Assembly: GCA_900551225.1 (NCBI GenBank)
Contig: URUZ01000268.1
Coordinates: 1-8,297, forward strand
DNA from: an uncultured Clostridium sp.
Lineage (GTDB): Bacteria > Bacillota > Clostridia > Lachnospirales > Lachnospiraceae
Length of the DNA stretch: 8,297 nt
Reading direction: 5' to 3'
Shown: piece after piece, positions 1 through 7,185 of the stretch
Position numbering within the stretch: the first letter of the stretch is position 1
Layout of the letters: every line of letters starts with the position of its first letter
Notes under the pieces: model-generated
Told to the model about the DNA's origin: nothing
What the model saw: the letters and a program-made list of their open reading frames with translations, nothing else
Databases searched by the model: none
Translations under genes and position numbers: made by a program

Positions 1-1
1 A

Positions 2-15
2 CGTAGCCCGCTACG
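2..15. repeat. Perfect short inverted repeat at the window edge
   Basis: CGTAGC (2-7) and GCTACG (10-15) are exact inverted copies around a CC centre. They lie 73 bp beyond the RND stop codon. No T tract follows in either visible direction, so it is not a complete terminator as seen. The rest of the 87-bp 3' flank holds no gene and no convincing terminator. The structure may be the tip of a larger palindrome that continues outside the window. Confidence 0.45.
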
Positions 16-87
16 CCTCCTTCATCGGGGCCAAATCTCCCACAAAGTGTGACGCACAGCTGACGGAAAGCAATTTTCAGACACCCT

Positions 88-3000
88 CTAGTCCGCCATA
101 ATGCTCTGCTTGCCGCCCCGGTTCATCACACTGTAGTATGCGGGCAGCATCAGCAGGGCCAGAACGGTGGAGGCTGTCAGGCCGCCGATATTAACCAGTG
201 CCAGTCCCTGAGTGGTGGCGCCGCTGTCTCCAAGGGCCAGAGCCATGGGCAGCATGGACATAACCGTTGTCAGGGTGGTCATCAGGATAGGCCGCAGACG
301 GGTAGCCCCCGCCTCAATGGTGGCTGTCTCCATATCCATGGTCTGACGGTACTGGTTCACGGTGTCCACATAGAGGATACCGTTGTTTACAACTGTACCG
401 ACCAGCATGAGGAAGCCCAGAAGGGAGGTCATACTGATGGCACTGTCCACAATCCACAGCAGGCCGAATGCGCCGATCAGACAGAAGGGCACGGTGGTCA
501 TAACCATGATTGAGAACTTGGGTGACTCAAACTGGCAGGCCATGACAACGAATACCAGGAAGATGGCCAGCGCAATGGCTTTGGCCAGGTTGGTGAACTC
601 CTCATTCATGGACTTCTGCATGTCGTTTAAGGCAACGCTGACGCTTCTGCTCAGCTGGGGCTTCACAATCTTCTCCAGCTCCTTGGCAGTGTTCTCGGTA
701 GCGCTGTCCGTGTATGTGCCGCTGATGGTCACGCGGTACTGTTTATCCTGGCGCATGATGGTGGCCGGGCTGTCCTCAAACACGAAGTCCGCCACATCTG
801 TCAGGGCAACTGCTCCGCCCTTCGGCGTCTGCAGCACGATATTCTGAACCTGAGAAAGCATCTCATAACGGTCCTGGCTGTATTCCACCTTGATGTCCAC
901 GTCCTGGCCGTCGATCTCCATGGTGGTAGGCGTCAAGCCGCTGAGCATGCTGTTTAAGGAGCCGCCGATCTGGGCTGCCGTCAGCCCTGCGGCCTTGGCC
1001 TTGATGGGGTTGACACGGACCTTCACCACAGGCGCCGCGTTCTCCAGATCAGAGTGTACTTTGGTCAGCTCCGGACGGCTGTTTAAGTCCGCCACAATGC
1101 GGTCGCTGTCCGCCTTCAGGTCATCGTAGTTGGTGCTCTGCAGGATTACCTGGTAAGTGTCGCTGGTGCCCATCATGGAGCCGATGGTGGAGTTGGCCTT
1201 GACGGTAATGTTACAGTTAGGAATGTCTTCCAGCTGCTTGCGCCACACCTTCACCACATCGTCCGTATCCATCTTCCGGTCCTTCAGCAGGTACGCGGTA
1301 ACCGTGGGATTGGAGCTCATGCTGCCTCCCAGGCTGCTGCCGCCGCTGCCGTACTGGGTCAGATAGTCCTCTAAGTTGGGGTCCTGGGACACCACGGCCT
1401 CCACCTTCGAGAGGATGCTGTCAACCTGCTCAATCTGCAGGCCCGGCTTGGTCTCCACGGTGACTGTGATCTGGCCCATATCGTCCTCGCCCATCAGCTC
1501 GGTCCTCAGGTTAGCAGCCATCAGGATGGACAGCGCCAGAAGCGCTACCGAAGTCAGCATAACCAGGCCCTTCCGCTTCAGAAGCTTTCTCATGATCTGG
1601 CGGTACTTATCCTGCATCTTCTCAACCGGTCTGGAGAGAGGCGCCGTCTTGCGCTCAATGGGCTTGTAGTTCATGTAGCACAGAGGCACTACGGTGATGG
1701 ATGAGATCAGGGACGCCACCATACAGAATACGATGGTAAAGCCCAGAGGCTTAAACATCATGCCCGTCATGCCTGCCAGCATGGCCAGTGGCAGGAACAC
1801 CACGCAGGTGGTCAGCGTGGAGCCTACAACCGACTCGTACACCACGCCGGTTCCGTCCAGCGCCGCCTTGGCAAATGCCTTGAACCCGGTGTCCGTGGTG
1901 GCCCTGAAACAGCTCTCCAGCACTACAATGGAGTTATCTACCATCATTCCGACACCCAGCACCAGGGCGCTCAGGGTGATTACGTTCATGGAGAAGCCCA
2001 CGATATTCATCATCACAAAGGACGCCAGGATGGATACAGGAATGGAGCTGCCTACAATCAGTGAGGCCTTCAGGTCTCCGAAGAACAGCCAGATAATGAT
2101 CATGGAGATCACAATGGCTGCCAGCATGGTCTGGAACACGGAAGTCAGGGAGGACATGATGGAATCCTTGTCATCGCTGACCACGGTGATCTGCAGATCC
2201 GGGTCCGCGGTTGTCAGCTCATCCACTGTATCCCGCACGTCCGAGGACAGATCCAGCGTGGCCGAATCCTGCTGTTTGGTGACAGAGACTGCCAGCGTGT
2301 CCTGGCCGTTGTACCGGGCGATACTGCTGACCTGGTCCTCGCCCATGTAGATATTGGCCACATCGCTTAAGTAGACGGTGTTCTTGCTGTTCACGGTCAG
2401 AGGGACGTCCTGAAGACTTTCCAGGGTATCGAACTTCTGATCTGTGGAAACGGACAGCTTCTGGTCGCCCATTTTGGCGCTGCCTGCCGGATAGGCCAGG
2501 TCCGCGTTCCCGATGTCCGAGGAGATGGAACTCATGGTTACCCCATACTGGTTCATCTTCTCAGGAAGCAGCTCCACCCGGATATACTCCTGGCTGCCGC
2601 CGTTAACCGATACCTCTGCCACAGTGGACAGCTTCTCCAGCTCGGGGACTACGTTGTCGTTTACATAGTTGTAAAGGTTTGCTGTGTTTTCTTTGCTGAC
2701 TGCCAGTACCATATTGGCCATCAGGTTGGTGTTCAGTTCCAGCATGATGGGGTCATTTACCTCATCAGGCATGGATACCTTGGCCAGATCCATCTGTTTC
2801 TTCAGATCATTGTAGGCCTTATCCATGTCTGTACCATAGTCATACTTCAGCATAACAATGGATACATTTTCACGGGACATGGAGGAAATGGTGTCCAGTC
2901 CGCTGAGGGTGCCCACCTGGTCCTCCACATTTTTTGTAACAAGCTCGCTGACATCGTCAGGGCTGGCGCCGGGGTAAGGTGTCATGACTACGATCATGGA

Positions 3001-3126
3001 CATATTCATTTCCGGCATAAGCTCCAGCGGGGACGACATCAAGGCCTGAATACCGAATACCACCAGGCACAGAATCATCAGTACCGTGGTGACCGGCCGT
3101 TTCAGGACGAATTTTGTTAAACCCAT
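88..3126 (-). CDS. RND-family efflux transporter (AcrB/HAE-type), full length
   Basis: This is an inner-membrane, proton-driven export pump subunit of 1012 residues, the usual length for an RND permease. It shows the duplicated RND layout: TM1 at about 10-29, a large extracytoplasmic loop at about 30-331, TM2-6 at about 332-484, TM7 at about 518-537, a second large loop at about 538-848, and TM8-12 at about 849-997. The TM4 relay motif reads GVGMMVDNSIVVLE, with Asp397 followed by Asn398 where AcrB has Asp-Asp. The matching TM10 segment reads VGTVVNNGILYVD and lacks the AcrB lysine. The start ATG at 3126 has GGAGG at 3140-3136, nine bases away and directly after the adaptor's stop codon, so the two genes are clearly one operon. 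The protein opens with MGLTKFVLKRPVTTV, a typical RND N-terminus. The substrate is unknown; drugs, lipids or metabolites are all possible. No outer-membrane factor gene is in the window, as expected for a Gram-positive host. Family assignment is very secure; substrate is not. Confidence 0.96.
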   Translation of the reverse strand: MGLTKFVLKRPVTTVLMILCLVVFGIQALMSSPLELMPEMNMSMIVVMTPYPGASPDDVSELVTKNVEDQVGTLSGLDTISSMSRENVSIVMLKYDYGTDMDKAYNDLKKQMDLAKVSMPDEVNDPIMLELNTNLMANMVLAVSKENTANLYNYVNDNVVPELEKLSTVAEVSVNGGSQEYIRVELLPEKMNQYGVTMSSISSDIGNADLAYPAGSAKMGDQKLSVSTDQKFDTLESLQDVPLTVNSKNTVYLSDVANIYMGEDQVSSIARYNGQDTLAVSVTKQQDSATLDLSSDVRDTVDELTTADPDLQITVVSDDKDSIMSSLTSVFQTMLAAIVISMIIIWLFFGDLKASLIVGSSIPVSILASFVMMNIVGFSMNVITLSALVLGVGMMVDNSIVVLESCFRATTDTGFKAFAKAALDGTGVVYESVVGSTLTTCVVFLPLAMLAGMTGMMFKPLGFTIVFCMVASLISSITVVPLCYMNYKPIERKTAPLSRPVEKMQDKYRQIMRKLLKRKGLVMLTSVALLALSILMAANLRTELMGEDDMGQITVTVETKPGLQIEQVDSILSKVEAVVSQDPNLEDYLTQYGSGGSSLGGSMSSNPTVTAYLLKDRKMDTDDVVKVWRKQLEDIPNCNITVKANSTIGSMMGTSDTYQVILQSTNYDDLKADSDRIVADLNSRPELTKVHSDLENAAPVVKVRVNPIKAKAAGLTAAQIGGSLNSMLSGLTPTTMEIDGQDVDIKVEYSQDRYEMLSQVQNIVLQTPKGGAVALTDVADFVFEDSPATIMRQDKQYRVTISGTYTDSATENTAKELEKIVKPQLSRSVSVALNDMQKSMNEEFTNLAKAIALAIFLVFVVMACQFESPKFSIMVMTTVPFCLIGAFGLLWIVDSAISMTSLLGFLMLVGTVVNNGILYVDTVNQYRQTMDMETATIEAGATRLRPILMTTLTTVMSMLPMALALGDSGATTQGLALVNIGGLTASTVLALLMLPAYYSVMNRGGKQSIMAD

Positions 3127-3140
3127 ATTCTCTGTCCTCC

Positions 3141-4250
3141 TTATTCAGCCGCGGTCTGTGCTTCGGATGGTGCCTGCTCTGCTGCAGCCTCGCTGCCCGC
3201 CAGGGCTACCTTGGTTCCTTCTTTCAGCTCGGACGTCCAGGTTGTCAGAACCTGGTCTTCCATGGTCAAACCTGATTTGATTTCAATGTTCTCTGCGTCA
3301 AAGATACCTGTCTCCACAGCCACCTCATGGATCACGCTCTCATTTGGATCGTATGTATACACATATCCTTTTCCGCCGCGGTAGTAAACGCAGTTGGCCG
3401 GAATCAGCATAGCGCCCTGGGCCGAATCCTTCAGCACCTCCAGCTCCACATCCGTTCCCGGAGTCATGGACCCGCTGTCCGCAACAGAGGCCTTCACCTT
3501 GAACAGGCCCACAGAGGCCTCAGCCATGTTGCTGATCTCAGTGATTGTGCCGTCATACTCAGTGCCGTCCTTGGTTAAAACCATGGGATCTCCCACATTT
3601 AAGTTGTTCTTAACCTTCTCTGTGGTATAGAAGGAGACCACCCTGCCGTTCTCACCCGCGATAACCAGCATCTGGGATGACTGGGCCACAGTGTCGTGAA
3701 GCTCCACATTGCACTGCTCCACGCGCCCGCTGATGGGCGAGGTCACGTTGCTGAACTCCAGCTGGTTATTATAATTAATCTGAGCCGCCTCGAACTGCAG
3801 CCTTGAGGCATCGGCCTGGGCCTTGTAGCCATCGTAATCCTGTGCGGATATGTAGCCGGAAGCGAAGAGGGGCGTCATGCGGTCCAGCACGTTCTGAGCG
3901 CTCTGCATGCTGACCCTGGCGGCCTCCATGGAAGTTCTGGTGGTGTCCACCTGCTTGGTGTCAATCTCCACAAGCACCTGCCCGGCTGTCACCGTGTCGC
4001 CTGCTTTAATATTGACAGCCGTCACATCGCCGCCCATTTTAGGATAAATATATACCACATCGGCCGGTTCAATTGTACCGATCAGGCTGGTGGTCAGGCG
4101 TATATCGCCTATCTGCGGTGTCTGCACCGCTACCACCGGATCTGCCGCCGCTTCGGCAAATTCCTCTTTCTTGGTCAGGCGCAGAAACAATAATACGGCT
4201 ATGACAATAACCACAACCGCCCAAACCGCGCGTTTTGTCCCTTTTTTCAT
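3141..4250 (-). CDS. RND efflux periplasmic adaptor / membrane fusion protein (HlyD/AcrA-like)
   Basis: This 369-residue adaptor partners the RND transporter encoded 14 bp downstream. Residues 1-8 are basic and 9-24 form one hydrophobic anchor; there is no lipobox Cys, so it is a membrane-tethered rather than lipid-anchored protein. The two lipoyl half-motifs are at about 63-97 (with GGDVTAVNIKAGDTVTAGQ) and 165-197 (SPISGRVEQCNVELHDTVA). They flank a short helical hairpin at about 98-163. A beta-barrel domain follows at about 204-272 and a membrane-proximal domain at about 278-349. The last 19 residues are a disordered-looking Ala/Glu tail. The hairpin is short, as in adaptors that need not reach TolC. 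The ATG at 4250 is preceded by AGGAG at 4258-4254, only three bases away, and by AGGA at 4265-4262, eleven bases away, so initiation strength is hard to judge. It is the first gene of its operon. Fold and role are secure; the exported substrate is unknown. Confidence 0.94.
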   Translation of the reverse strand: MKKGTKRAVWAVVVIVIAVLLFLRLTKKEEFAEAAADPVVAVQTPQIGDIRLTTSLIGTIEPADVVYIYPKMGGDVTAVNIKAGDTVTAGQVLVEIDTKQVDTTRTSMEAARVSMQSAQNVLDRMTPLFASGYISAQDYDGYKAQADASRLQFEAAQINYNNQLEFSNVTSPISGRVEQCNVELHDTVAQSSQMLVIAGENGRVVSFYTTEKVKNNLNVGDPMVLTKDGTEYDGTITEISNMAEASVGLFKVKASVADSGSMTPGTDVELEVLKDSAQGAMLIPANCVYYRGGKGYVYTYDPNESVIHEVAVETGIFDAENIEIKSGLTMEDQVLTTWTSELKEGTKVALAGSEAAAEQAPSEAQTAAE

Positions 4251-4295
4251 CTTCTCCTCTTTCCTTTCACTTCATAATTCTTGTTAATTGCCTAG

Positions 4296-4340
4296 AAAAA
4301 AACAGGGGGAACCGACCATTGAAACCAATGGCTTTCCCCC
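4296..4340 (-). terminator. Rho-independent terminator hairpin with T tract
   Basis: Read on the minus strand, GGGGGAA (4340-4334) pairs with TTCCCCC (4311-4305). Inside it, CCATTG (4331-4326) pairs with CAATGG (4321-4316) around a GTTT loop, with a small asymmetric internal loop between the two stems. Seven T residues follow (4302-4296) after a two-base TG spacer. No T tract follows the hairpin in the plus direction, so it acts only on minus-strand transcription. It lies 126 bp beyond the LysR stop codon and 45 bp before the adaptor start. Because a good promoter lies upstream of it, the hairpin is also in the predicted leader of the efflux operon. Confidence 0.9.
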
Positions 4341-4365
4341 ATAACATTACAAACCAACCATTTGT

Positions 4366-4394
4366 ATTTTAGACAGATACGGCCATAATGTCTA
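4366..4394 (-). promoter_or_regulatory. Putative sigma70/SigA promoter for the efflux operon
   Basis: On the minus strand, TAGACA (4394-4389) and TAAAAT (4371-4366) are separated by exactly 17 bp. Each hexamer matches five of six consensus bases. The start site would fall near 4359, giving a leader of about 109 nt before the adaptor ATG at 4250. No comparable promoter was found in the 45 bp between the terminator and the adaptor. The match is by eye and the region is AT-rich, so a chance match is possible. Confidence 0.65.
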
Positions 4395-4411
4395 ACATCA
4401 AAATGCGGACA

Positions 4412-4434
4412 ATTAACAACCATAACGTGTTAAT
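4412..4434 (-). promoter_or_regulatory. Dyad ATTAACA-N9-TGTTAAT, candidate operator
   Basis: Perfect seven-base half-sites occur at 4412-4418 and 4428-4434. The dyad is centred at 4423, about 64 bp upstream of the predicted efflux start site, a distance at which activators of the LysR type often bind. A third copy of the same heptamer, TGTTAAT on the plus strand, is at 4282-4288 in the leader between terminator and ribosome binding site. It extends to a perfect 10-base inverted pair, TTGTTAATTG (4281-4290) with CAATTAACAA (4410-4419). The dyad does not fit the classic T-N11-A LysR core, since the bases 13 apart are C and G. The binding protein is unknown. Confidence 0.35.
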
Positions 4435-4466
4435 GTTTCACTTTTTGGTTTTTACTTTAGCTGAAG

Positions 4467-5360
4467 CTAACCAATTTCTTTCAGATAATTCACCAGGGGG
4501 CGCATCCTGCCCTCGTTCTCTGTCTTCCAGATGGCCATCACCTTGGCAACGGCCTGGGATTCAGGGTTTGGGAGGGGAAGCATGGCCAGCCGGTCTCCGA
4601 AATCGTGATAAAACCCCTTATATCCGATGTGAATCCCCTCCCCTGCGTTGAGAGCCAGCTCCAGGCTTTCGAAATTCTCAAAATACCGGATCTTCGGAGG
4701 AAGATATCCTGCATCTCCCAGAAAGTCCAGTATTTTCATACCGGTAATCCCCATGTTATTTTTAAATATGCAGAGCAGTGTCTGGTCTTTCAGGGAATCC
4801 GGATTCAGTTCCCTGACCTGGGCCAGGGGATTCTTCTTGGAAAATACATAGTAGAGAGGAAATTCATGGATCTCCGTCCAGCCGAACCGGTCCTGGAACT
4901 TCCCGAAATCAAAAGCCATATTAATCATAATGGTCAGATCCGGCGGAGTTCCCTCTGTCAGATCCTGTATATCTTCATACTCCCGCAGTTCAAATTCCGT
5001 CCCGGGCTTTAAGTCCACATAGGAGGACAGGATACTTCCCACCACGTCCATCATACCGTTCATCTGCTGCACTGCCACGTGAAGCCGGTTCTTCTCCCTC
5101 TCATTGTCCTCCCTGGCCATGTGAACCGACTCCTGGATCATGGCCGGGATGTTCTGCCACTTCCACAGCAGGATATCCCCGGCCCGGGTCAGCTTCACCT
5201 CCCTGGTGGTCCGCTCAAAGAGACGGATCTCCAGCTCCTTCTCCAGGGATGAGATCTGCCGGCTCAGACCCTGCTGGGAAATGTACAGGTGTCCCGCGGC
5301 CTCCGTAAAGTTCAGGGTCCTGGCCGCCTCTAAAAAACATTCGATCTGATGGATTGTCAT
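4467..5360 (-). CDS. LysR-type transcriptional regulator
   Basis: This cytoplasmic DNA-binding regulator has 297 residues, typical for the LysR family. The winged helix-turn-helix is at about 1-60 and closely follows the family pattern, from MTIHQIECFLEAARTLNFTE through ISQQGLSRQISSLEKELEIR to LFERTTREVKLTRAG. A linker helix runs at about 62-90. The effector-binding domain (about 91-297) is a divergent periplasmic-binding fold whose ligand cannot be inferred. The start ATG overlaps the acetamidase-family stop in an ATGA, and only a weak AGAGAG-like site precedes it. Translation is therefore probably coupled and the gene belongs to the transporter/amidase operon, not a divergent unit. By family habit it probably senses the imported solute or its product and controls this operon. 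The dyad in front of the efflux operon just downstream makes that a second possible target. The stop codon lies within a small palindrome (TTAGCT-GA-AGCTAA, 4457-4470) with no T tract. Confidence 0.93.
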   Translation of the reverse strand: MTIHQIECFLEAARTLNFTEAAGHLYISQQGLSRQISSLEKELEIRLFERTTREVKLTRAGDILLWKWQNIPAMIQESVHMAREDNEREKNRLHVAVQQMNGMMDVVGSILSSYVDLKPGTEFELREYEDIQDLTEGTPPDLTIMINMAFDFGKFQDRFGWTEIHEFPLYYVFSKKNPLAQVRELNPDSLKDQTLLCIFKNNMGITGMKILDFLGDAGYLPPKIRYFENFESLELALNAGEGIHIGYKGFYHDFGDRLAMLPLPNPESQAVAKVMAIWKTENEGRMRPLVNYLKEIG

Positions 5361-6268
5361 AGGCCGCTCTCTCTAAAACCGTGGAATCCGGCATGGCCGA
5401 CGATCCATTTATCCATCTCCATGCGCACCGTCTTGTAGGGATTGACGACCTGGCACACTGCCTGGCTGCCCAGCATGTCAATGTACATGCCCGCGTCCAC
5501 GCTGTCAATTCCCGCGTGCCCGGTGAGGAATTCAAACATCTGGAGTGTGCAGCGCTCACAGGCCTGATCCACCGTGTCCCCATAAGCCACGGTAATCCAC
5601 TGGCCCGGGTTCTCAATCATGGGATATTCCAGGTCCAGTTCCTTAAGAACCGTAACCCGGACCGTCACACGTCCTCCGATCTCCACTCCGCAGTTGCCGG
5701 CCTCGCCGTCGCCCATGACAGCGTGCAGGTCTCCCATAGCCAGCAGCGCGCCCGTGGCCTTCACCGGCAGGTAGAGGGTGCTGCCCGCTGTGATTCTGGT
5801 ACAGTCCATATTCCCCCCATGGTTCTTGGGGGACATGGTGCTCACCGCCTCCTGCTCAGGCGCCACGCCGATGACTCCCACCATGGGCCGGGCCGGGATC
5901 TGAAGATCCTCATAGTATATCACATTGTCCTTCACAGGAAGGCGCTTGATCACACACTTCTCAAACATTCTGCCGAGACAGCCGCTGGTGGGACCGATAT
6001 CCAGAATACCCACAGGGTCCAAAAGGATCTCCAGGATTTCCACCTTCAGCACATCCCCTTTTTCGGCGCCCTCCACAAAAAGGGGGCCGGTGGCGGGATT
6101 GCCCAGCTTCCGGTCCACCTCCGCGAATGTGGTTCCCGGCTCCAGCAGCTGCCCCTTATAGCAGTCATATGTCTCAAATGTCACCGTCTCGCCGGCGGGC
6201 ACGGAGGCCGCAGGCGGATGTTCAGGGGAAAATGTGTGAATTGCGTGTTTCTTTTCAATCATAATCAT
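5357..6268 (-). CDS. Acetamidase/formamidase-family amidohydrolase
   Basis: This is a predicted cytoplasmic enzyme of 303 residues from the FmdA/AmdA family. Characterised members hydrolyse formamide or acetamide to ammonia and the acid, and are about 300 residues or somewhat longer. Hallmarks are GNPATGPLFVEGAEKGD (57-72), NHGGNMD (149-155) and the His/Asp/Glu-rich GDLHAVMGDGE (179-189). The frame is open back to an ATG at 6406, but that extra stretch overlaps the upstream permease gene by over 100 bp and encodes unrelated, low-quality sequence. The chosen ATG at 6268 has GGAGG at 6283-6279, ten bases away. A second in-frame ATG at 6262 is an alternative. The gene lies 32 bp after a permease gene and shares ATGA with the LysR gene, so it is mid-operon. 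Many family members have no tested substrate; a small amide carried or released by the transported solute is a reasonable guess only. Confidence 0.9.
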   Translation of the reverse strand: MIMIEKKHAIHTFSPEHPPAASVPAGETVTFETYDCYKGQLLEPGTTFAEVDRKLGNPATGPLFVEGAEKGDVLKVEILEILLDPVGILDIGPTSGCLGRMFEKCVIKRLPVKDNVIYYEDLQIPARPMVGVIGVAPEQEAVSTMSPKNHGGNMDCTRITAGSTLYLPVKATGALLAMGDLHAVMGDGEAGNCGVEIGGRVTVRVTVLKELDLEYPMIENPGQWITVAYGDTVDQACERCTLQMFEFLTGHAGIDSVDAGMYIDMLGSQAVCQVVNPYKTVRMEMDKWIVGHAGFHGFRESGL

Positions 6269-6278
6269 ATCAATACGG

Positions 6279-6283
6279 CCTCC
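6279..6283 (-). promoter_or_regulatory. Ribosome binding site GGAGG that decides the amidohydrolase start
   Basis: GGAGG lies in the 32-bp gap between the permease stop (6301) and the amidohydrolase, ten bases before the ATG at 6268 and sixteen before the ATG at 6262. It supports the shorter gene over the longer open frame that starts at 6406 within the permease. Confidence 0.75.
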
Positions 6284-6300
6284 ATTAAGTTTTAGCTGAA

Positions 6301-7176
6301 CTAGCGTTTCATCATTGCCGTGGGATCTACCGCATCCCGCAGGGCGTCGCCCACAAAGTTGATGGCAACCACCAGCACCACGATCAGAAGGCCCGGCGGA
6401 ATCCACAGCCAGGGCTGCTTGGTCAGCACGGTCAGGGACTGTGCGCTGTTGAGCATATTGCCCAGGCTGGCCGTGGGTGGCTGCACGCCCATTCCCAGGA
6501 AGCTTAAGGACGCTTCATCCAGCATGGACAGGGCCATCACAGAGGTGGCGTAGACCAGGATGGGGGCCACGGTGTTGGGGAGGATCTCCGAGAACAGGAT
6601 GTGGTGCAGGGGCATCCCGGCCACAATATTCCCCTTCACAAAGTTGGTCTCCCGCAGGCTCAGCACATTGCCCCGCACCAGGCGGGCGATGCCCGGCCAG
6701 TCCACGAAACCCAGAATCAGGATGATGCTCCACAGTCCGGGCTCAAAGATGGCCGCAGCCACCAGAACCAGCAGTATATAGGGAAATGACATCACCATGT
6801 CGGTGAACCGCATGATCAGCATATCCAGCCATCCGCCGAAATATCCGGCCAGCAGTCCCAGGATCACTCCCACTGCCGTGGAAATGCCGGTGGCCAGCAG
6901 TCCCACCAGCAGGGAGATCCTGGTGGCGTAGAGCAGACGGCTCACCATATCCCTGCCGATCTGGTCCGTCCCCAGCCAGAAGTCCAGGCTTGGGGCGGCT
7001 CCGAAGGGGCCTACAATCTCATCCGGGTTGTGGGGCGTGATCAGCGGGGCAAACAGCGCCGCCAGGCAGATCACCGCCAGCACCACCAGGCTGGCGACCC
7101 CCAGATGGTGGTGCTTGAAACGCCGCCAGACTGTCTGCAAATAACTTTCGTTTGTAATATCCGTTTGTCTCTTCAT
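6301..7176 (-). CDS. Oligopeptide/dipeptide-type ABC transporter permease (DppC/OppC-like)
   Basis: This is one of the two membrane subunits of a peptide/nickel-type ABC importer, 291 residues long. The order is a cytoplasmic N-terminus, TM1 at about 26-47, then the family motif FWLGTDQIGRDMVSRLLYAT (66-85). Further membrane segments lie at about 87-112, 130-145, 148-160, 203-218 and 258-278. RFTDMVMSFP (123-132) and SFLGMGVQPPTASLG (225-239) are characteristic of the DppC/OppC side. The EAA loop that docks on the ATPase is at about 178-201. It reads FVKGNIVAG where most relatives have a form like YVEAARALG, so the EAA triplet is replaced while the glycine stays. AGGAG (7187-7183) overlaps the stop of the preceding permease and sits six bases before the ATG, so the two subunits are tightly coupled. 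The substrate could be peptides, nickel, opines or other small solutes; sequence alone does not decide. Confidence 0.94.
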   Translation of the reverse strand: MKRQTDITNESYLQTVWRRFKHHHLGVASLVVLAVICLAALFAPLITPHNPDEIVGPFGAAPSLDFWLGTDQIGRDMVSRLLYATRISLLVGLLATGISTAVGVILGLLAGYFGGWLDMLIMRFTDMVMSFPYILLVLVAAAIFEPGLWSIILILGFVDWPGIARLVRGNVLSLRETNFVKGNIVAGMPLHHILFSEILPNTVAPILVYATSVMALSMLDEASLSFLGMGVQPPTASLGNMLNSAQSLTVLTKQPWLWIPPGLLIVVLVVAINFVGDALRDAVDPTAMMKR

Positions 7177-7185
7177 CAGCAGCTC

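Noticed and set aside
1694..2350. 218-codon plus-strand open frame inside the RND gene
   Set aside because: It is antisense to conserved RND transmembrane and loop sequence; Met/Thr/Ser-rich with no family resemblance.
4267..4347. Short minus-strand leader ORFs: 26 codons from 4347 and 16 codons from 4342 (MGESHWFQWSVPPVFF)
   Set aside because: They run through the terminator hairpin, no ribosome binding site precedes either ATG, and the Trp-containing peptide is what the hairpin sequence encodes by chance. A leader-peptide role is not excluded but unsupported.
4457..4470. Palindrome TTAGCT-GA-AGCTAA at the LysR stop codon
   Set aside because: The stem is short and AT-rich and no T tract follows, so it is not a terminator; the real one is at 4340-4296.
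4388..4651. 87-codon plus-strand open frame across the intergenic region and LysR 3' end
   Set aside because: It is mostly antisense to LysR, lacks a ribosome binding site, and has no family features.
5381..6295. 304-codon open frame on the plus strand, antisense to the acetamidase-family gene
   Set aside because: It is a mirror of a strongly supported gene, very rich in His, with no recognisable domain or ribosome binding site.
6269..6406. N-terminal extension of the acetamidase-family frame back to an ATG at 6406
   Set aside because: It overlaps the permease gene by over 100 bp in another frame, encodes Gly/Arg/Cys-rich sequence unlike the family, and a GGAGG site supports the ATG at 6268.
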